Shown here one piece after another: positions 9,920-19,628 of a DNA stretch of 64,000 bases; positions within the stretch are counted from its first letter, which is position 1, and each line of letters opens with the position of its first letter. A model generated the notes under the pieces. It did no database searches. It was not told the DNA's origin and saw nothing but the letters and a program-made list of their open reading frames with translations. Both the position numbers and the translations under genes were made by a program. Origin of the DNA: Jatrophihabitans_A lederbergiae (GTDB taxonomy: Bacteria; Actinomycetota; Actinomycetes; Mycobacteriales; Jatrophihabitantaceae); assembly GCF_031845305.1 (NCBI RefSeq), contig NZ_JAVREH010000012.1, positions 51,416 to 115,415 of the forward strand, read 5' to 3'.

Positions 9920-10067
9920 GCGCTGTCCGCCGATGTATGGCAGACAGCTGACTGGCAGTGAATAGCCAGTGGTCACGGTCTGTGGCATTCCCGCAAGGTC
10001 TGGCAGCATGTCCGGTATAGCCGGACGCCGGAATCGACAATAGTTTGTGGTATGCGAAGGATGGCAC

Positions 10068-12263
10068 ATGTTTGCATCGTGGGGAACGGCGATAAGCAGG
10101 TTGCGGTGGCTCGTACTGATCCTGGCGGTGGCCTTTCTCGCCTTCGCCGGGGTCTGGGGGACCGGCGTATTCGGCAACCTGTCGGGCAGCTCGGACCTGG
10201 ACGATCCGGCGAGTGAGTCGCAGCAGATCAATGCGCGGGTCGTGGCGGAGTTCGGGCCGCAGACCGTCGATTTCGTAGCGCTCTATTCCAGCAATGACCT
10301 GGCCGTCAGCGATCCGCGATTCCGGGCCGCGGTGCAGGATGTCGCGACCAAGATCCGCGCCAGGCCGACCGTCGCCGCGGTCACCACCTACTACGAGACG
10401 CATTCGCCGGCCCAGATCTCGCAGAACGGCCACGAGACCTTCCTGACCGTCCGAATGGCGCCCGGGTCCTCGGACGGAGCGGCGAAGAAGGTCCGCCACA
10501 ACCTCGCAGCGAGTGGCCTCACCAGCCAGGTCGGTGGCCAGCGTGCCGTCGACCTCGATATCAACGACGCGGTGCCCAAGGACATCGAGCGGGCCGAGAT
10601 GATCGGCATGCCCATCCTGCTGATCGCGCTGCTGATCGTGTTCGGCAACGTGGTGGCCGCGCTGATGCCGGTGCTACTCGGTGGGTTCGCGGTCCTCGGC
10701 GCGTTCATGGTCGTCCGGATCATCACGCTGTTCACGAGCGTGTCCATCTTCTCGATCAACATCATCACAATTCTCGGGCTCGGCCTGGCCGTGGATTACG
10801 GGCTGTTCATCGTCAGCCGCTTTCGGGAGGAGCTGGACAGGGGCCATCCGGTCGAAGCGGCGGTGTCGCGCACGGTGGCGACGGCGGGCCGGACGGTCGC
10901 GGTGTCCGGCCTCCTGGTGATGCTGGCACTGTCGAGCCTGACCATTTATCCCCAGGTCCTGCTGCATTCCATGGGGCTCGGCGGTGCGGCCGCCGTCCTG
11001 GTGGCGATGATCGCCAGCCTCACGGTGCTGCCGGCCCTGCTCGCCGTACTGGGCCACCGAATCGACTCGTTGCGGCTGCCCTGGTCGCGTCGTCGCAAGA
11101 TTCCCACGCTGACAGGCGCACTCGCGGCACGGACTCCAGGCGGTGGCCGATGGGGCCGGATCGCCGGCAGCGTCATGGCCCGGCCGGTGGTCTACCTGGT
11201 CGCGGTGGTGGCGGTTCTCGGTGTGCTGGCCGCCCCGTTCGCCCGGGTGCACTTCGGCGGGATCGACGAGCGGATGCTGCCCGCCCCCACTCAGAGCCGG
11301 GTCGTCACCGAGCGGTTGGCGGCAGACTTCCCGGACGGCGGCATTCGCCCGATCCGGGTGCTGATCAGCGACGCCCCGGCCGCCGCGGCCGCCGGTTTCA
11401 CCCAGCAGGTCAAGGGGGTCGCCGGGGTCTCCGACGCTGTCGTGGCCGCTCAAAAGGGCAACTCGACCCTGCTCAATGTCAGCTTCACCGGTGACGCGAG
11501 CTCACCCGCGGCCCGAGCGATCGTCGAGCACATCCGGGCGCTCAGCCCGCCCGGCGGCGCGAACGTGATGGTCGGTGGCACCACGGCCGGAGTGGTGGAC
11601 CAGCTGAGCTCGCTGATGTCGCGGCTGCCCTGGATGACGCTGCTCGTCGCCGGGATCACCTTTGTATTGCTGACCATTGCGTTCGGCTCGCTGGTGGTGC
11701 CGCTCAAGGCGATCGTGATGAACCTGATCTCGATCGGTGCCGCATTCGGCGTGGTCACCTGGATCTTCCAGGACGGCCACCTGGCGGGGCTGTTCCACTT
11801 CACGCCGACCGGCTACGTCGAGGCCAGCCAGCCCATCCTGATGGTGGCCATCCTGTTCGGACTGTCCATGGACTACGAGGTGTTCCTGCTGTCGCGGATC
11901 CGGGAGCGCTGGGACGAGACGGGTGACAACACCCTCGCCGTCCGCAGCGGCGTGCAGCAGACCGGCGCCCTGATCACGACGGCGGCCGTGCTGCTGTGCG
12001 TGGTGGTCGGCAGCTTCGCGACCTCGGGCATCACGTTCATCAAGATGATCGGCGTCGGCATGGTGGTGGCGCTGCTGGTCGACGCCACCCTGGTCCGGCT
12101 GCTGCTGGTGCCGGCAACGATGCGCCTGCTGGGCCGCTACAACTGGTGGGCACCGCCGTTCGTGCAGGCGCTGTACGGCCGCTACGGTGCCCGCGAGAGC
12201 GACCCGGTGGACGACACCGCCGCTGCGGTGTCACAACCGGCGCTGGTGTCCCACCCGGCATAG
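10068..12263 (+). CDS. MMPL/RND-family membrane transporter
   Basis: 731 residues with the twofold RND layout: one N-terminal helix, a large extracytoplasmic loop, five helices, then the same arrangement again. Each half has the diagnostic Asp-Tyr pair for proton coupling: GLAVDYGLFIVSRFREE and GLSMDYEVFLLSRIRERW. MmpL-type proteins export lipids, polyketides and other secondary metabolites, so it is likely the exporter of the PKS product. The start at 10068 is preferred because AAGGATGG lies upstream; an in-frame start 21 bp earlier is weaker. The ~150-bp gap before it may hold its own promoter. Confidence 0.92.
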   Translation: MFASWGTAISRLRWLVLILAVAFLAFAGVWGTGVFGNLSGSSDLDDPASESQQINARVVAEFGPQTVDFVALYSSNDLAVSDPRFRAAVQDVATKIRARPTVAAVTTYYETHSPAQISQNGHETFLTVRMAPGSSDGAAKKVRHNLAASGLTSQVGGQRAVDLDINDAVPKDIERAEMIGMPILLIALLIVFGNVVAALMPVLLGGFAVLGAFMVVRIITLFTSVSIFSINIITILGLGLAVDYGLFIVSRFREELDRGHPVEAAVSRTVATAGRTVAVSGLLVMLALSSLTIYPQVLLHSMGLGGAAAVLVAMIASLTVLPALLAVLGHRIDSLRLPWSRRRKIPTLTGALAARTPGGGRWGRIAGSVMARPVVYLVAVVAVLGVLAAPFARVHFGGIDERMLPAPTQSRVVTERLAADFPDGGIRPIRVLISDAPAAAAAGFTQQVKGVAGVSDAVVAAQKGNSTLLNVSFTGDASSPAARAIVEHIRALSPPGGANVMVGGTTAGVVDQLSSLMSRLPWMTLLVAGITFVLLTIAFGSLVVPLKAIVMNLISIGAAFGVVTWIFQDGHLAGLFHFTPTGYVEASQPILMVAILFGLSMDYEVFLLSRIRERWDETGDNTLAVRSGVQQTGALITTAAVLLCVVVGSFATSGITFIKMIGVGMVVALLVDATLVRLLLVPATMRLLGRYNWWAPPFVQALYGRYGARESDPVDDTAAAVSQPALVSHPA

Positions 12264-12277
12264 CCGGCCCGGACCGA

Positions 12278-12802
12278 TCAGCGGCTGCGCTTGCGGCGGG
12301 CGGCATCCAGGCGGCGCTGCGCGGCGGCGTTGCGGCGGGTCCGCTTGATCATCGTGACCCCGGCGGACAGGCCGAACAGCGCGGCTCCGGGCGGTCCGGC
12401 GACCCACATCGGCCAGAACACCTTGTGCCCACTGTGCATGGTGACCAGGGCCCAGACCACGAGGTTGATCAGCACCGCGGTGAACCACACGGTCCAGAGG
12501 ATCTTCACCCATAGCGGCAGGTCGCTGATCACGCCGCTGGATTCCTCGGCGACCGGGCGCTTAACGGGCGCGGACACCGGCTGCGGCGGCATCGACCGGC
12601 CGTCGTCGGGCAGGTCCGCGCACACCAGCGCAAGCTCGCTGTAGGTCGTCGAGCGGTACGCGCTGGCGACCCGCTCGTCCCACTCGTGCAGGTTGAGCCG
12701 GCCCTCGTCCAGTGCCTTCGTCAGGCGGTCCGTCACTGCCTGACGGTCGCTGTCGGAGGCCCGCAGGTCCCCGGCTGTCCGGGCCTCACGCCGTTCGTCC
12801 AT
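12278..12802 (-). CDS. DUF1707 (SHOCT-like) domain membrane protein
   Basis: 174 residues. The first ~65 carry the actinobacterial DUF1707 pattern: LRASDSDRQAVTDRLTKALD, then GRLNLHEWDERVASAYRS. A Pro-rich linker is followed by two hydrophobic segments (about residues 95-117 and 127-148) and a strongly basic C-terminus. Function of the family is not established; members are small membrane or envelope proteins. It is convergent with the MMPL gene (14 bp apart). GGAGG precedes the ATG. It interrupts the plus-strand PKS cluster, so it may be a bystander. Confidence 0.8.
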   Translation of the reverse strand: MDERREARTAGDLRASDSDRQAVTDRLTKALDEGRLNLHEWDERVASAYRSTTYSELALVCADLPDDGRSMPPQPVSAPVKRPVAEESSGVISDLPLWVKILWTVWFTAVLINLVVWALVTMHSGHKVFWPMWVAGPPGAALFGLSAGVTMIKRTRRNAAAQRRLDAARRKRSR

Positions 12803-13159
12803 GTGCTTGCCTCCGCGCGTCTGCCGTCACCGGTCCAGCACCAGCGCCCCTGTCGGGCGAAGGATGGCCCGCAGTTGCCATTGGCTCCTGGGCACACCCT
12901 AACCAGTCGAGCACCCGGCCTGAGGTTGCCGGCGCTGTCAGGTTGCGGACAGCGCAGGTCTGCGAACCGGGGTACCGCTGACCTAGATTCTCCGACAACT
13001 TCATGCCAATAGCGGTCGCTCACTGACTTCTCTATGTTCTGAATTGACCACCCGGATCAGGCGAATTCAGTCCGCTGAGCAACTCGGCGTGCTCGCACTT
13101 TTCGAATCCGGACCTGAAACCCTGGCCGCCGTCAGTGCGATTACTTAGGATGTGACGAC
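12803..13159. other. Intergenic region between divergent genes
   Basis: 357 bp between the DUF1707 gene (minus) and the ABC ATPase (plus). I find no convincing ORF, RNA gene or repeat. By position it should contain the promoter for the second half of the PKS cluster, but I see no clear consensus elements. Confidence 0.5.
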
Positions 13160-13996
13160 TTGCTCGATGTCCATGACCTCAGCAAACGCTACGGCGCGGT
13201 CAACGCGCTGGATGGATTCAATCTGCAGGTGGCCTCCGGCGAGATCGTCGGGCTGGTGGGCCACAACGGCGCAGGCAAGACGACCTTCGTCGAGATCGCG
13301 TCCGGTCTGGTCCGCGCCGATCGCGGCTACGTCACTGTCAACGGCCGGGTTCCAGCCGACGCCCGTGGCGACATCGGCGTGACCCCGCAGCACATCGGGC
13401 TCTACCCCTCGATCACCGTGCGCGAGCATCTGCTGCTCTTCGGCCGGCTGGCCGGGCTGCGGCGGGCCGCGTTGGCCGCCTCGATCGAGGAGCTCGCCGT
13501 CGCACTCCGGCTGACCGAGATCATGGACCGCCGCACCGGCGTCCTGTCCGGCGGTCAGCAGCGCCGCACCCAGGCGGCGACCGCGCTCATCCACAAGCCC
13601 TCGGTGCTGCTTCTCGACGAGCCGACGGCCGGGGCCGACCTGGAGACCCGCCAGGCGATGCTCGACGTCGTGAAGCAGCGAGCCGGTGAGGGGGCGGCGA
13701 TCGTGTACACGACCCACTACCTGCCCGAGTTGACCGAGCTGCACGCCACCATCGCGGTCATCCGTGACGGCCGCATCGTGGCCAGAGGAAACTACGACGA
13801 GCTGGTCCAGGGCCTGCCGGGCGAGGTGCGGGTGATCTTCGAGGACGAGGAAGATCTGCGCGTCTCGACCACCGAGCCGACGGCAACCCTGATCGGCCTG
13901 CTCAGTTCCACCGACCGCGCGATCAGCGCGGTCGAACTTCGCAACGCCTCCCTCGACGACGTCTACCGGTCCCTGGCGGTCAACGATGCTTCTTGA
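13160..13996 (+). CDS. ABC transporter ATP-binding protein (drug/natural-product exporter type)
   Basis: 278 residues. Walker A is GHNGAGKTTF, the signature LSGGQQRR, Walker B VLLLDEPTAGAD, and the switch His sits in TTHYLPEL. The order and the C-terminal extension match the DrrA/CcmA-like ATPases that pair with ABC-2 permeases. The first codon is TTG at 13160; AGGA at 13147 provides a ribosome site and the product then starts right at the first beta strand (LDVHDLSKRYG). The 3' end overlaps the permease gene by 11 bp. Placed between PKS genes on the same strand, it probably exports or confers resistance to the product. Confidence 0.93.
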   Translation: MLDVHDLSKRYGAVNALDGFNLQVASGEIVGLVGHNGAGKTTFVEIASGLVRADRGYVTVNGRVPADARGDIGVTPQHIGLYPSITVREHLLLFGRLAGLRRAALAASIEELAVALRLTEIMDRRTGVLSGGQQRRTQAATALIHKPSVLLLDEPTAGADLETRQAMLDVVKQRAGEGAAIVYTTHYLPELTELHATIAVIRDGRIVARGNYDELVQGLPGEVRVIFEDEEDLRVSTTEPTATLIGLLSSTDRAISAVELRNASLDDVYRSLAVNDAS

Positions 13997-14780
13997 CACT
14001 CCGCACCGTCCCAGCACCATGGACGGGCTACGTGGCTCCGCGTACCGGATCAGTGCCATCGCCCGGCACAACCTGATCATCCGGCTGCGTGACCCGGGCC
14101 AGATGATCAGTTACATCGTTATGCCGATGGTGCTGATGGTCGTGCTGAAGCCGCTGTATATCAGGGCTGTGAGCGGCGGCGCGGTGCAGGTGGTGACCGG
14201 GCTGCTCGTGATGTTCTCGGTGTTCGCCATCGCGATCGCCGGCAACTCCATCCTGGTGGAGCGGCACTGGCACACCTGGGACCGGCTCCGGCAGAGCCGG
14301 GCATCGGCAACCGAAATGCTGCTGGGCAAGACCATTCCGATCTTCGTGCTGATGCTGCTGCAGCAGACCCTGCTGTTCGTTTACGGCTGCCTGGTGATCG
14401 GCGTCCGGTTGCCGCACTCGGTCGGTTACATCGCACTCGCCATTCCGGTGTGGGCGTTCTCGCTGCTGGCGATGGGCGCGGCCCTGGCTACGGTGGCGCG
14501 AAGTCTCGGCGAGCTCGGCGTGATCTCCGACGTGGGCGCGCTGGTGCTCAGCTCGCTGGGCGGCGCCCTGGTGCCGTTGAGCATTCTGCCCGGCTGGGCG
14601 CGGGCACTTGCCCACATCTCGCCCGGCTACTACGCGCTGTCGATGATGCAGGCCGCGATCCGCGGTGACGGCCGCGGGGTGCTCGTACCCGCCGCGGTGC
14701 TACTGGTGCTCGGCCTGCTCGCCGGTGCCTACGCCGTACGCCGGCTGGCCCGCGGCTGGGGCCGTACTCGGCTGCTGTAG
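13986..14780 (+). CDS. ABC-2 type transporter permease
   Basis: 264 residues with about six hydrophobic segments, starting with the cytosolic sequence IIRLRDPGQMISYIVMP and ending with an Arg-rich tail. The pattern is that of DrrB-like membrane partners of antibiotic ABC exporters. It overlaps the ATPase gene by 11 bp, so the two form one unit. A later in-frame ATG at 14019 (MDGLRGS) could be the real start. PKS gene two begins 75 bp downstream. Confidence 0.9.
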   Translation: MLLDTPHRPSTMDGLRGSAYRISAIARHNLIIRLRDPGQMISYIVMPMVLMVVLKPLYIRAVSGGAVQVVTGLLVMFSVFAIAIAGNSILVERHWHTWDRLRQSRASATEMLLGKTIPIFVLMLLQQTLLFVYGCLVIGVRLPHSVGYIALAIPVWAFSLLAMGAALATVARSLGELGVISDVGALVLSSLGGALVPLSILPGWARALAHISPGYYALSMMQAAIRGDGRGVLVPAAVLLVLGLLAGAYAVRRLARGWGRTRLL

Positions 14781-14855
14781 CAGCCACCCGAACCCGTTCA
14801 CCATGCAAAGCGCGAGAAGGCGTTGCCGGACCGCGACTGATAGGGGCCGTCTTTC

Positions 14856-17800
14856 ATGGATCACCAGAGCGTTCCGAGCGCGACGATGCCGTCCCGGGAA
14901 CCCGACATCGCGATCATCGGCATGGCCGGGCGTTTTCCCGGGGCCGACGATGTGCACGACTTCTGGCGCAACATCAGCACCGGTGTGGAGTCGTTCACCC
15001 GGTTCACCGATGAGGATCTGCTCGCCGCGGGTGAGGACCCGGCAGTGTTCACCCAGCCGAACTACGTCCGGTCGCGCCCCGTCCTGAACAACATCCGCGG
15101 TTTCGATGCCTCGTTCTTCGGCGTCAGCCCGCGCGAGGCGACCTTGGCCGATCCTCAGCAGTTGCTGTTCACCGAGTGTGTGTGGGAGCTGCTCGAGTCC
15201 GCCGGCTACGGCACGGCGGAGGACCGCGGCGACGTCGGCGTCTACGCGGGCATGAATATCAGCACCTACCTGCTGACCCGTCCGAACGCCTTCCGGCTGA
15301 GCGTCGAGATCGATGGTCTGATGGCCGGCAACGACAAGGACGCCCTGGCCACCAATGTCTCGTACCGGCTCGACTTGCGTGGTCCCAGCGTCACCGTGCA
15401 GACGTTCTGCTCGACGTCGCTGGTAGCCGTCCACCTCGCCTGTGCGAGCCTGCGCCGCGGCGAGTGTGACGTGGCGCTGGCCGGCGGCGTGTCGATCAGG
15501 GTTCCGGACCGGACCGGGTTCCTTTATGCGGAAGGCAATCAGGCATCACCGGACGGCCACGTCCGGACCTTCGACGCGCAGGCGCGCGGCAGTATGTTCG
15601 GCGACGGGGTCGCCCTCGTCGCGCTGAAGCCGCTGGCCAAGGCGATCGCCGACCGTGACACCGTGCTCGCGGTCATCCGCGGTTCGGCCATCAACAACGA
15701 CGGCGCCCTGAAGTTCAGCTTCCAGGCACCGAGCATCGAGGGCCAGCGGCGCTGCGTCACCGCGGCCATCGCGAACGCGGGCGTCGACCCGGCCGACATC
15801 TCTTACGTCGAGGCGCACGGCACCGCCACCGAGGTCGGTGACCCGATGGAGGTGGCCGCGCTGAGCAGCGCATTCGGCCCGACTGAAGACAAGCAGTACT
15901 GCCTGCTCGGGTCGGTGAAACCAAATGTCGGTCACCTCGACCGGGCCTCCGGCGTCACCGGCCTGATCAAGGTCATCCAGTCCCTGCAGCATGAACTGAT
16001 TCCGGGGACGCTGAACTTCGATACCCCGAACACCGAAATCGACTTCGTCAACAGCCCGTTCCGGGTGACCGCCCAGCCGACGCCGTGGCCACGTCGGACC
16101 GACCGGTCGCGGATCGCCGGACTGAGCTCGCTGGGCACCGGCGGCACCAACTCGCACGCCATCATCACCGAGGCACCTGAGCTGCCCGCTCGGCCCGAGC
16201 GCCCGCGCCGCTGGCAGGTCCTGCCGGTGTCGGCGCGCTCGGTGACCGCCGCCGACCATGCCTGTTCCAATCTCGCCGGGCGGTTGGACGCCGAGCCGGA
16301 GTTGGAGCTCGGCGATGTGGCCTTCACGTTGCAGGTCGGACGCAAGCTGTTCAACCACCGCAGGGTGATCGTCGCCGACTCGACCGGTGGCGCGGCATCG
16401 CGGCTCACCGATCCGGCCGGCCCGCTCGGCCGGGTGGACGCCACCGTTGGGCGCACCGTGGGCCTGCTGATCGCCGGCGTCGGCGAGCAGTATCCGGGCA
16501 TGGTCGCCGACCTGTACGCCGACGAACCGGAGTTTCGCGCTGAGGTCGACGAGTGTGTCGCGCTGCTCGGGCTGACCGAGGCGGCGCAGCTGTCCGACAT
16601 CTTCGCTCCGAACGCACGCTCGGCCTCGGGCGGCGGTGATCTCGCCCGGCTGCTGGGTCGCGATGGCCCGGCCCCCGACCGGCAGCCGACGGTGAACGCA
16701 CACCTGATCCAACCGGCCGTGTTCGTGGCCGAGTACGCGGTAGCCAGGCAGCTGATGCGCTGGGGCATCCAGCCCGAGATAATGCTCGGCTACAGCCTCG
16801 GCGAATACGTCGCCGCCTGCCTGTCCGGAGTGCTGTCGCTGCCCGACGCGCTGCAGCTGGTTGCCTACCGCGCCAAGCTGATCGCGTCACTGCCCGAGGG
16901 CGCGATGCTGGCCGTGGCAGCCGACGAGGCGCGCCTGCGCACCGTGCTCGGCAACGCGTTCGAGGACCTGGACGTCGCGATCCGTACCGGCTCACAGGTC
17001 GTGCTGGCGGGCCCGATCGAGGTGGTGGACGCCGCCGCCAGCACGCTGCTGGCCGCCCAGCTGAGCTGCCAGCGGTTGCAGACCTCGCATGCCTTCCACT
17101 CCCGGATGCTGGCTCCGGCCGCGACCGAACTGGTCAACTGGATCAGCGACAACGTCACCCTGCACGCGCCGAAGCTGCCCTTCGTCAGCAATGTCACCGG
17201 CGAGGTGGCGACCGAGCGGGACGTCACAGACCCCGAGTACTGGGCCGAGCACATGTGCCAGACGGTCGAGTTCGGCAAGGGCCTGGCGACCGTGCTCGCC
17301 TGCGGTGAGCCCGCCCTGGTCGAGGTCGGCCCCGGCCAGTCGCTGGGCGCGCTCGTCCGTAGCCATCCCGCCTGCGAGCAGCGCCAGTGGCCGCTGATAC
17401 TCACCACCCTGCCCGCGGCTGCCGATTCGCGCAGCGCGCTGCTGACGCTGACCGAATCCCTCGCCAGGCTATGGCTGACCGGTGTTGCGATCGACTGGGC
17501 GGCTCTGCACGGCATGGGAGGCGCGGGCTCTATAGCGGACGGTAGCGGCACCGCCGTAGCGCACGGCTGGCGCCCTGGACGGGTGCCGCTGCCGACGTAT
17601 CCGTTCGAGCGGCAGGAGCACTGGCTCGAGGCCGAGGAGCTCGGCGGCGCACCCGCCACCCAGGCGTTCGACGGGGACGACCCGGCGAGCATCCTGACCA
17701 GCCTGCCGCTGCTGCCTGAGGACGACTGGATCACAGTGCCGATCTGGCGCCAGACCACCCTGCGGCCGCCGGCCGATGACGCGCCGTGCTGGCTGGTCTT

Positions 17801-19628
17801 CACCGACACCGGCGTGGCGGACACGTTGGCCACCGCGCTGCGGACCCAACTCAACGGTGCCACCGTGCTGTTCGCCCGGCCGGGCAGCCGGTTCGCGGTG
17901 GTCGAGGACGGCTTCGCACTGCGCCCCGGCTCCTGGGAGGATGCGACGGCAGCGCTGCGCAACCTCGCCGAGCGGCAATTGCAGCCGGAGCGGGTGGTAC
18001 ATCTGTGGACGGCGGGGGCCGAGCCGGATTCGCCGGCAGATGACGTGCAATTCGGCCTGCATACTCTCATCGCCTATGCCCGCGCGGCCGGTGACCTGGG
18101 GTTCGGGCCCTGGTCACTGGACGTGGTCACCAGCGGCAGCAGCAGGGTGCTTCCAGGTGATGCGGTGCGGCCGGAGCGGATCACCGCGCTCGGCCCGTGC
18201 CGGCTGATCCCGGTCGAGTACCCGAAGGTACGAACCCGTCTGATCGACATCGACCTTGCCACGGCGGTGGCCTCGCCGCGTGCGCTGATCGGCGAGCTGA
18301 GGGCCGCGCCCACCGACCAGGTCGTCGCGCTGCGCGCCGGAACCCGCTGGCTGCCCGACTACGAGGTGCTCGACGCCGCATGCGGTGCCAGCCAGCCGCC
18401 CGCGGTTGAGATCCGGCGCGGCGGCACGTACCTGGTCACCGGCGGTCTCGGCGGTATCGGCCTGGCCATGGCCGAGCGGCTGGCGGCGGATTACCAGGCG
18501 CGCCTCGTGCTGATGGGCCGTACCCCGGTGCCACCACCGGACCACTGGGGCCAGATCCTGGCCGCGGACAGCACCACCAGCGAGGTCCGCAGGCGCTTGG
18601 ACGGCCTGCAACGGCTGCGGACGTCCGGCGCCGAGGTCGTGACGGTCGCCGGTGACGTCTCGCGCGTCGAGGATGTCCGGCGTGCCGTGGACACCGCGAT
18701 AGAGCGCTTCGGCGGTCTCGACGGGGTGCTGCACTGCGCCGGCGTCCCCGCGGTGGGGCTGATGCAGTTCAAGACCGCCTCCGACGTCGCCAAGGTGCTG
18801 TCCCCGAAGATGGGCGGAGCGCTGGCCATCGCAGAGGTGGTGCGTCAGACGCCGGTCGACTTCGTCGCGCTGTTCTCGTCAACCACCTCGGCAACGGGTG
18901 GCGGTGCCGGCCAGGTCGACTACTGCGCGGCCAATGCCTACCTCGACGCCTTCGCCGAGAGCGATCCGATTCCCGGCACCCTGGTGACCGCCATCGACTG
19001 GGGGGAGTGGACCTGGAACGGCTGGACCACGGGCCTGGACAACTACGACGAGGGCTCGCGGCAGTTCTTCGAGACCTACCGGCAGACCTTCGGGGTGTCC
19101 TTCGACCAGGGCTGGCACGCTCTGCAACGGGTGCTGGCCAGCGGGCAGGCGCACGTCGTCATCTCGACCCAGGACTTTCCGACGTTGGTACGCATGAGCC
19201 GGCGCTCCTCGATCGCCAGCCACCAGGCCACGGTGAAGAAGGCCCGGGACGCGCTCGGCCGGCACCCCCGTCCGGAACTGTCGACGGCGTTCGTCGAGCC
19301 GCAGTCCCCGGCCGAGCACGCCATCGCCGGGGTGTGGACCGAGGCCCTGGGTCTGGAGCTGGTGGGCGTGCACGACAACTTCTTCGAACTGGGCGGCAAC
19401 TCCCTCATCGGGATGGAGATCATCGCCGAGATCCGCAAGGCCCTCGACGTTCCGTACCTGCCGCCGCACCTTCTCTATGAGGCACCGACGGTCGCGGCAC
19501 TCGCCGAGGCCGCCCTTGCCGGCAGCACCGACACCAACCAGGAACCACAGACTGCCGATCTCGGGGACCAGCAGCGGTCCCGGATCGAGCAGCGTCGCAG
19601 CACGCTTCGGAGCAGGAGAGTCTCATGA
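14856..19628 (+). CDS. Type I polyketide synthase, single module KS-AT-KR-ACP
   Basis: 1590 residues. KS begins at about residue 18 (IAIIGMAGRFPGADD), with active Cys185 in TFCSTSL and His in EAHGTAT and NVGHLD. AT has Ser647 in GYSLGEY and a SHAFHS motif (malonyl type). KR has TGGLGGIGLAMAE and DYCAANAYLD and looks active. ACP Ser1516 is in GGNSLIG. No DH, ER or TE is present, so each extension leaves a hydroxyl. The protein is closely similar in layout and motifs to the last module of the first PKS, which suggests module duplication. The C-terminal tail QQRSRIEQRRSTLRSRR may be a docking element. Its TGA overlaps the ATG of the next PKS gene. Confidence 0.95.
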   Translation: MDHQSVPSATMPSREPDIAIIGMAGRFPGADDVHDFWRNISTGVESFTRFTDEDLLAAGEDPAVFTQPNYVRSRPVLNNIRGFDASFFGVSPREATLADPQQLLFTECVWELLESAGYGTAEDRGDVGVYAGMNISTYLLTRPNAFRLSVEIDGLMAGNDKDALATNVSYRLDLRGPSVTVQTFCSTSLVAVHLACASLRRGECDVALAGGVSIRVPDRTGFLYAEGNQASPDGHVRTFDAQARGSMFGDGVALVALKPLAKAIADRDTVLAVIRGSAINNDGALKFSFQAPSIEGQRRCVTAAIANAGVDPADISYVEAHGTATEVGDPMEVAALSSAFGPTEDKQYCLLGSVKPNVGHLDRASGVTGLIKVIQSLQHELIPGTLNFDTPNTEIDFVNSPFRVTAQPTPWPRRTDRSRIAGLSSLGTGGTNSHAIITEAPELPARPERPRRWQVLPVSARSVTAADHACSNLAGRLDAEPELELGDVAFTLQVGRKLFNHRRVIVADSTGGAASRLTDPAGPLGRVDATVGRTVGLLIAGVGEQYPGMVADLYADEPEFRAEVDECVALLGLTEAAQLSDIFAPNARSASGGGDLARLLGRDGPAPDRQPTVNAHLIQPAVFVAEYAVARQLMRWGIQPEIMLGYSLGEYVAACLSGVLSLPDALQLVAYRAKLIASLPEGAMLAVAADEARLRTVLGNAFEDLDVAIRTGSQVVLAGPIEVVDAAASTLLAAQLSCQRLQTSHAFHSRMLAPAATELVNWISDNVTLHAPKLPFVSNVTGEVATERDVTDPEYWAEHMCQTVEFGKGLATVLACGEPALVEVGPGQSLGALVRSHPACEQRQWPLILTTLPAAADSRSALLTLTESLARLWLTGVAIDWAALHGMGGAGSIADGSGTAVAHGWRPGRVPLPTYPFERQEHWLEAEELGGAPATQAFDGDDPASILTSLPLLPEDDWITVPIWRQTTLRPPADDAPCWLVFTDTGVADTLATALRTQLNGATVLFARPGSRFAVVEDGFALRPGSWEDATAALRNLAERQLQPERVVHLWTAGAEPDSPADDVQFGLHTLIAYARAAGDLGFGPWSLDVVTSGSSRVLPGDAVRPERITALGPCRLIPVEYPKVRTRLIDIDLATAVASPRALIGELRAAPTDQVVALRAGTRWLPDYEVLDAACGASQPPAVEIRRGGTYLVTGGLGGIGLAMAERLAADYQARLVLMGRTPVPPPDHWGQILAADSTTSEVRRRLDGLQRLRTSGAEVVTVAGDVSRVEDVRRAVDTAIERFGGLDGVLHCAGVPAVGLMQFKTASDVAKVLSPKMGGALAIAEVVRQTPVDFVALFSSTTSATGGGAGQVDYCAANAYLDAFAESDPIPGTLVTAIDWGEWTWNGWTTGLDNYDEGSRQFFETYRQTFGVSFDQGWHALQRVLASGQAHVVISTQDFPTLVRMSRRSSIASHQATVKKARDALGRHPRPELSTAFVEPQSPAEHAIAGVWTEALGLELVGVHDNFFELGGNSLIGMEIIAEIRKALDVPYLPPHLLYEAPTVAALAEAALAGSTDTNQEPQTADLGDQQRSRIEQRRSTLRSRRVS

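Noticed and set aside
9951..9970. ACTGGC/GCCAGT hairpin after the thioesterase
   Set aside because: Only a 6-bp stem with an 8-base loop and no T run, so a terminator call is not supported.
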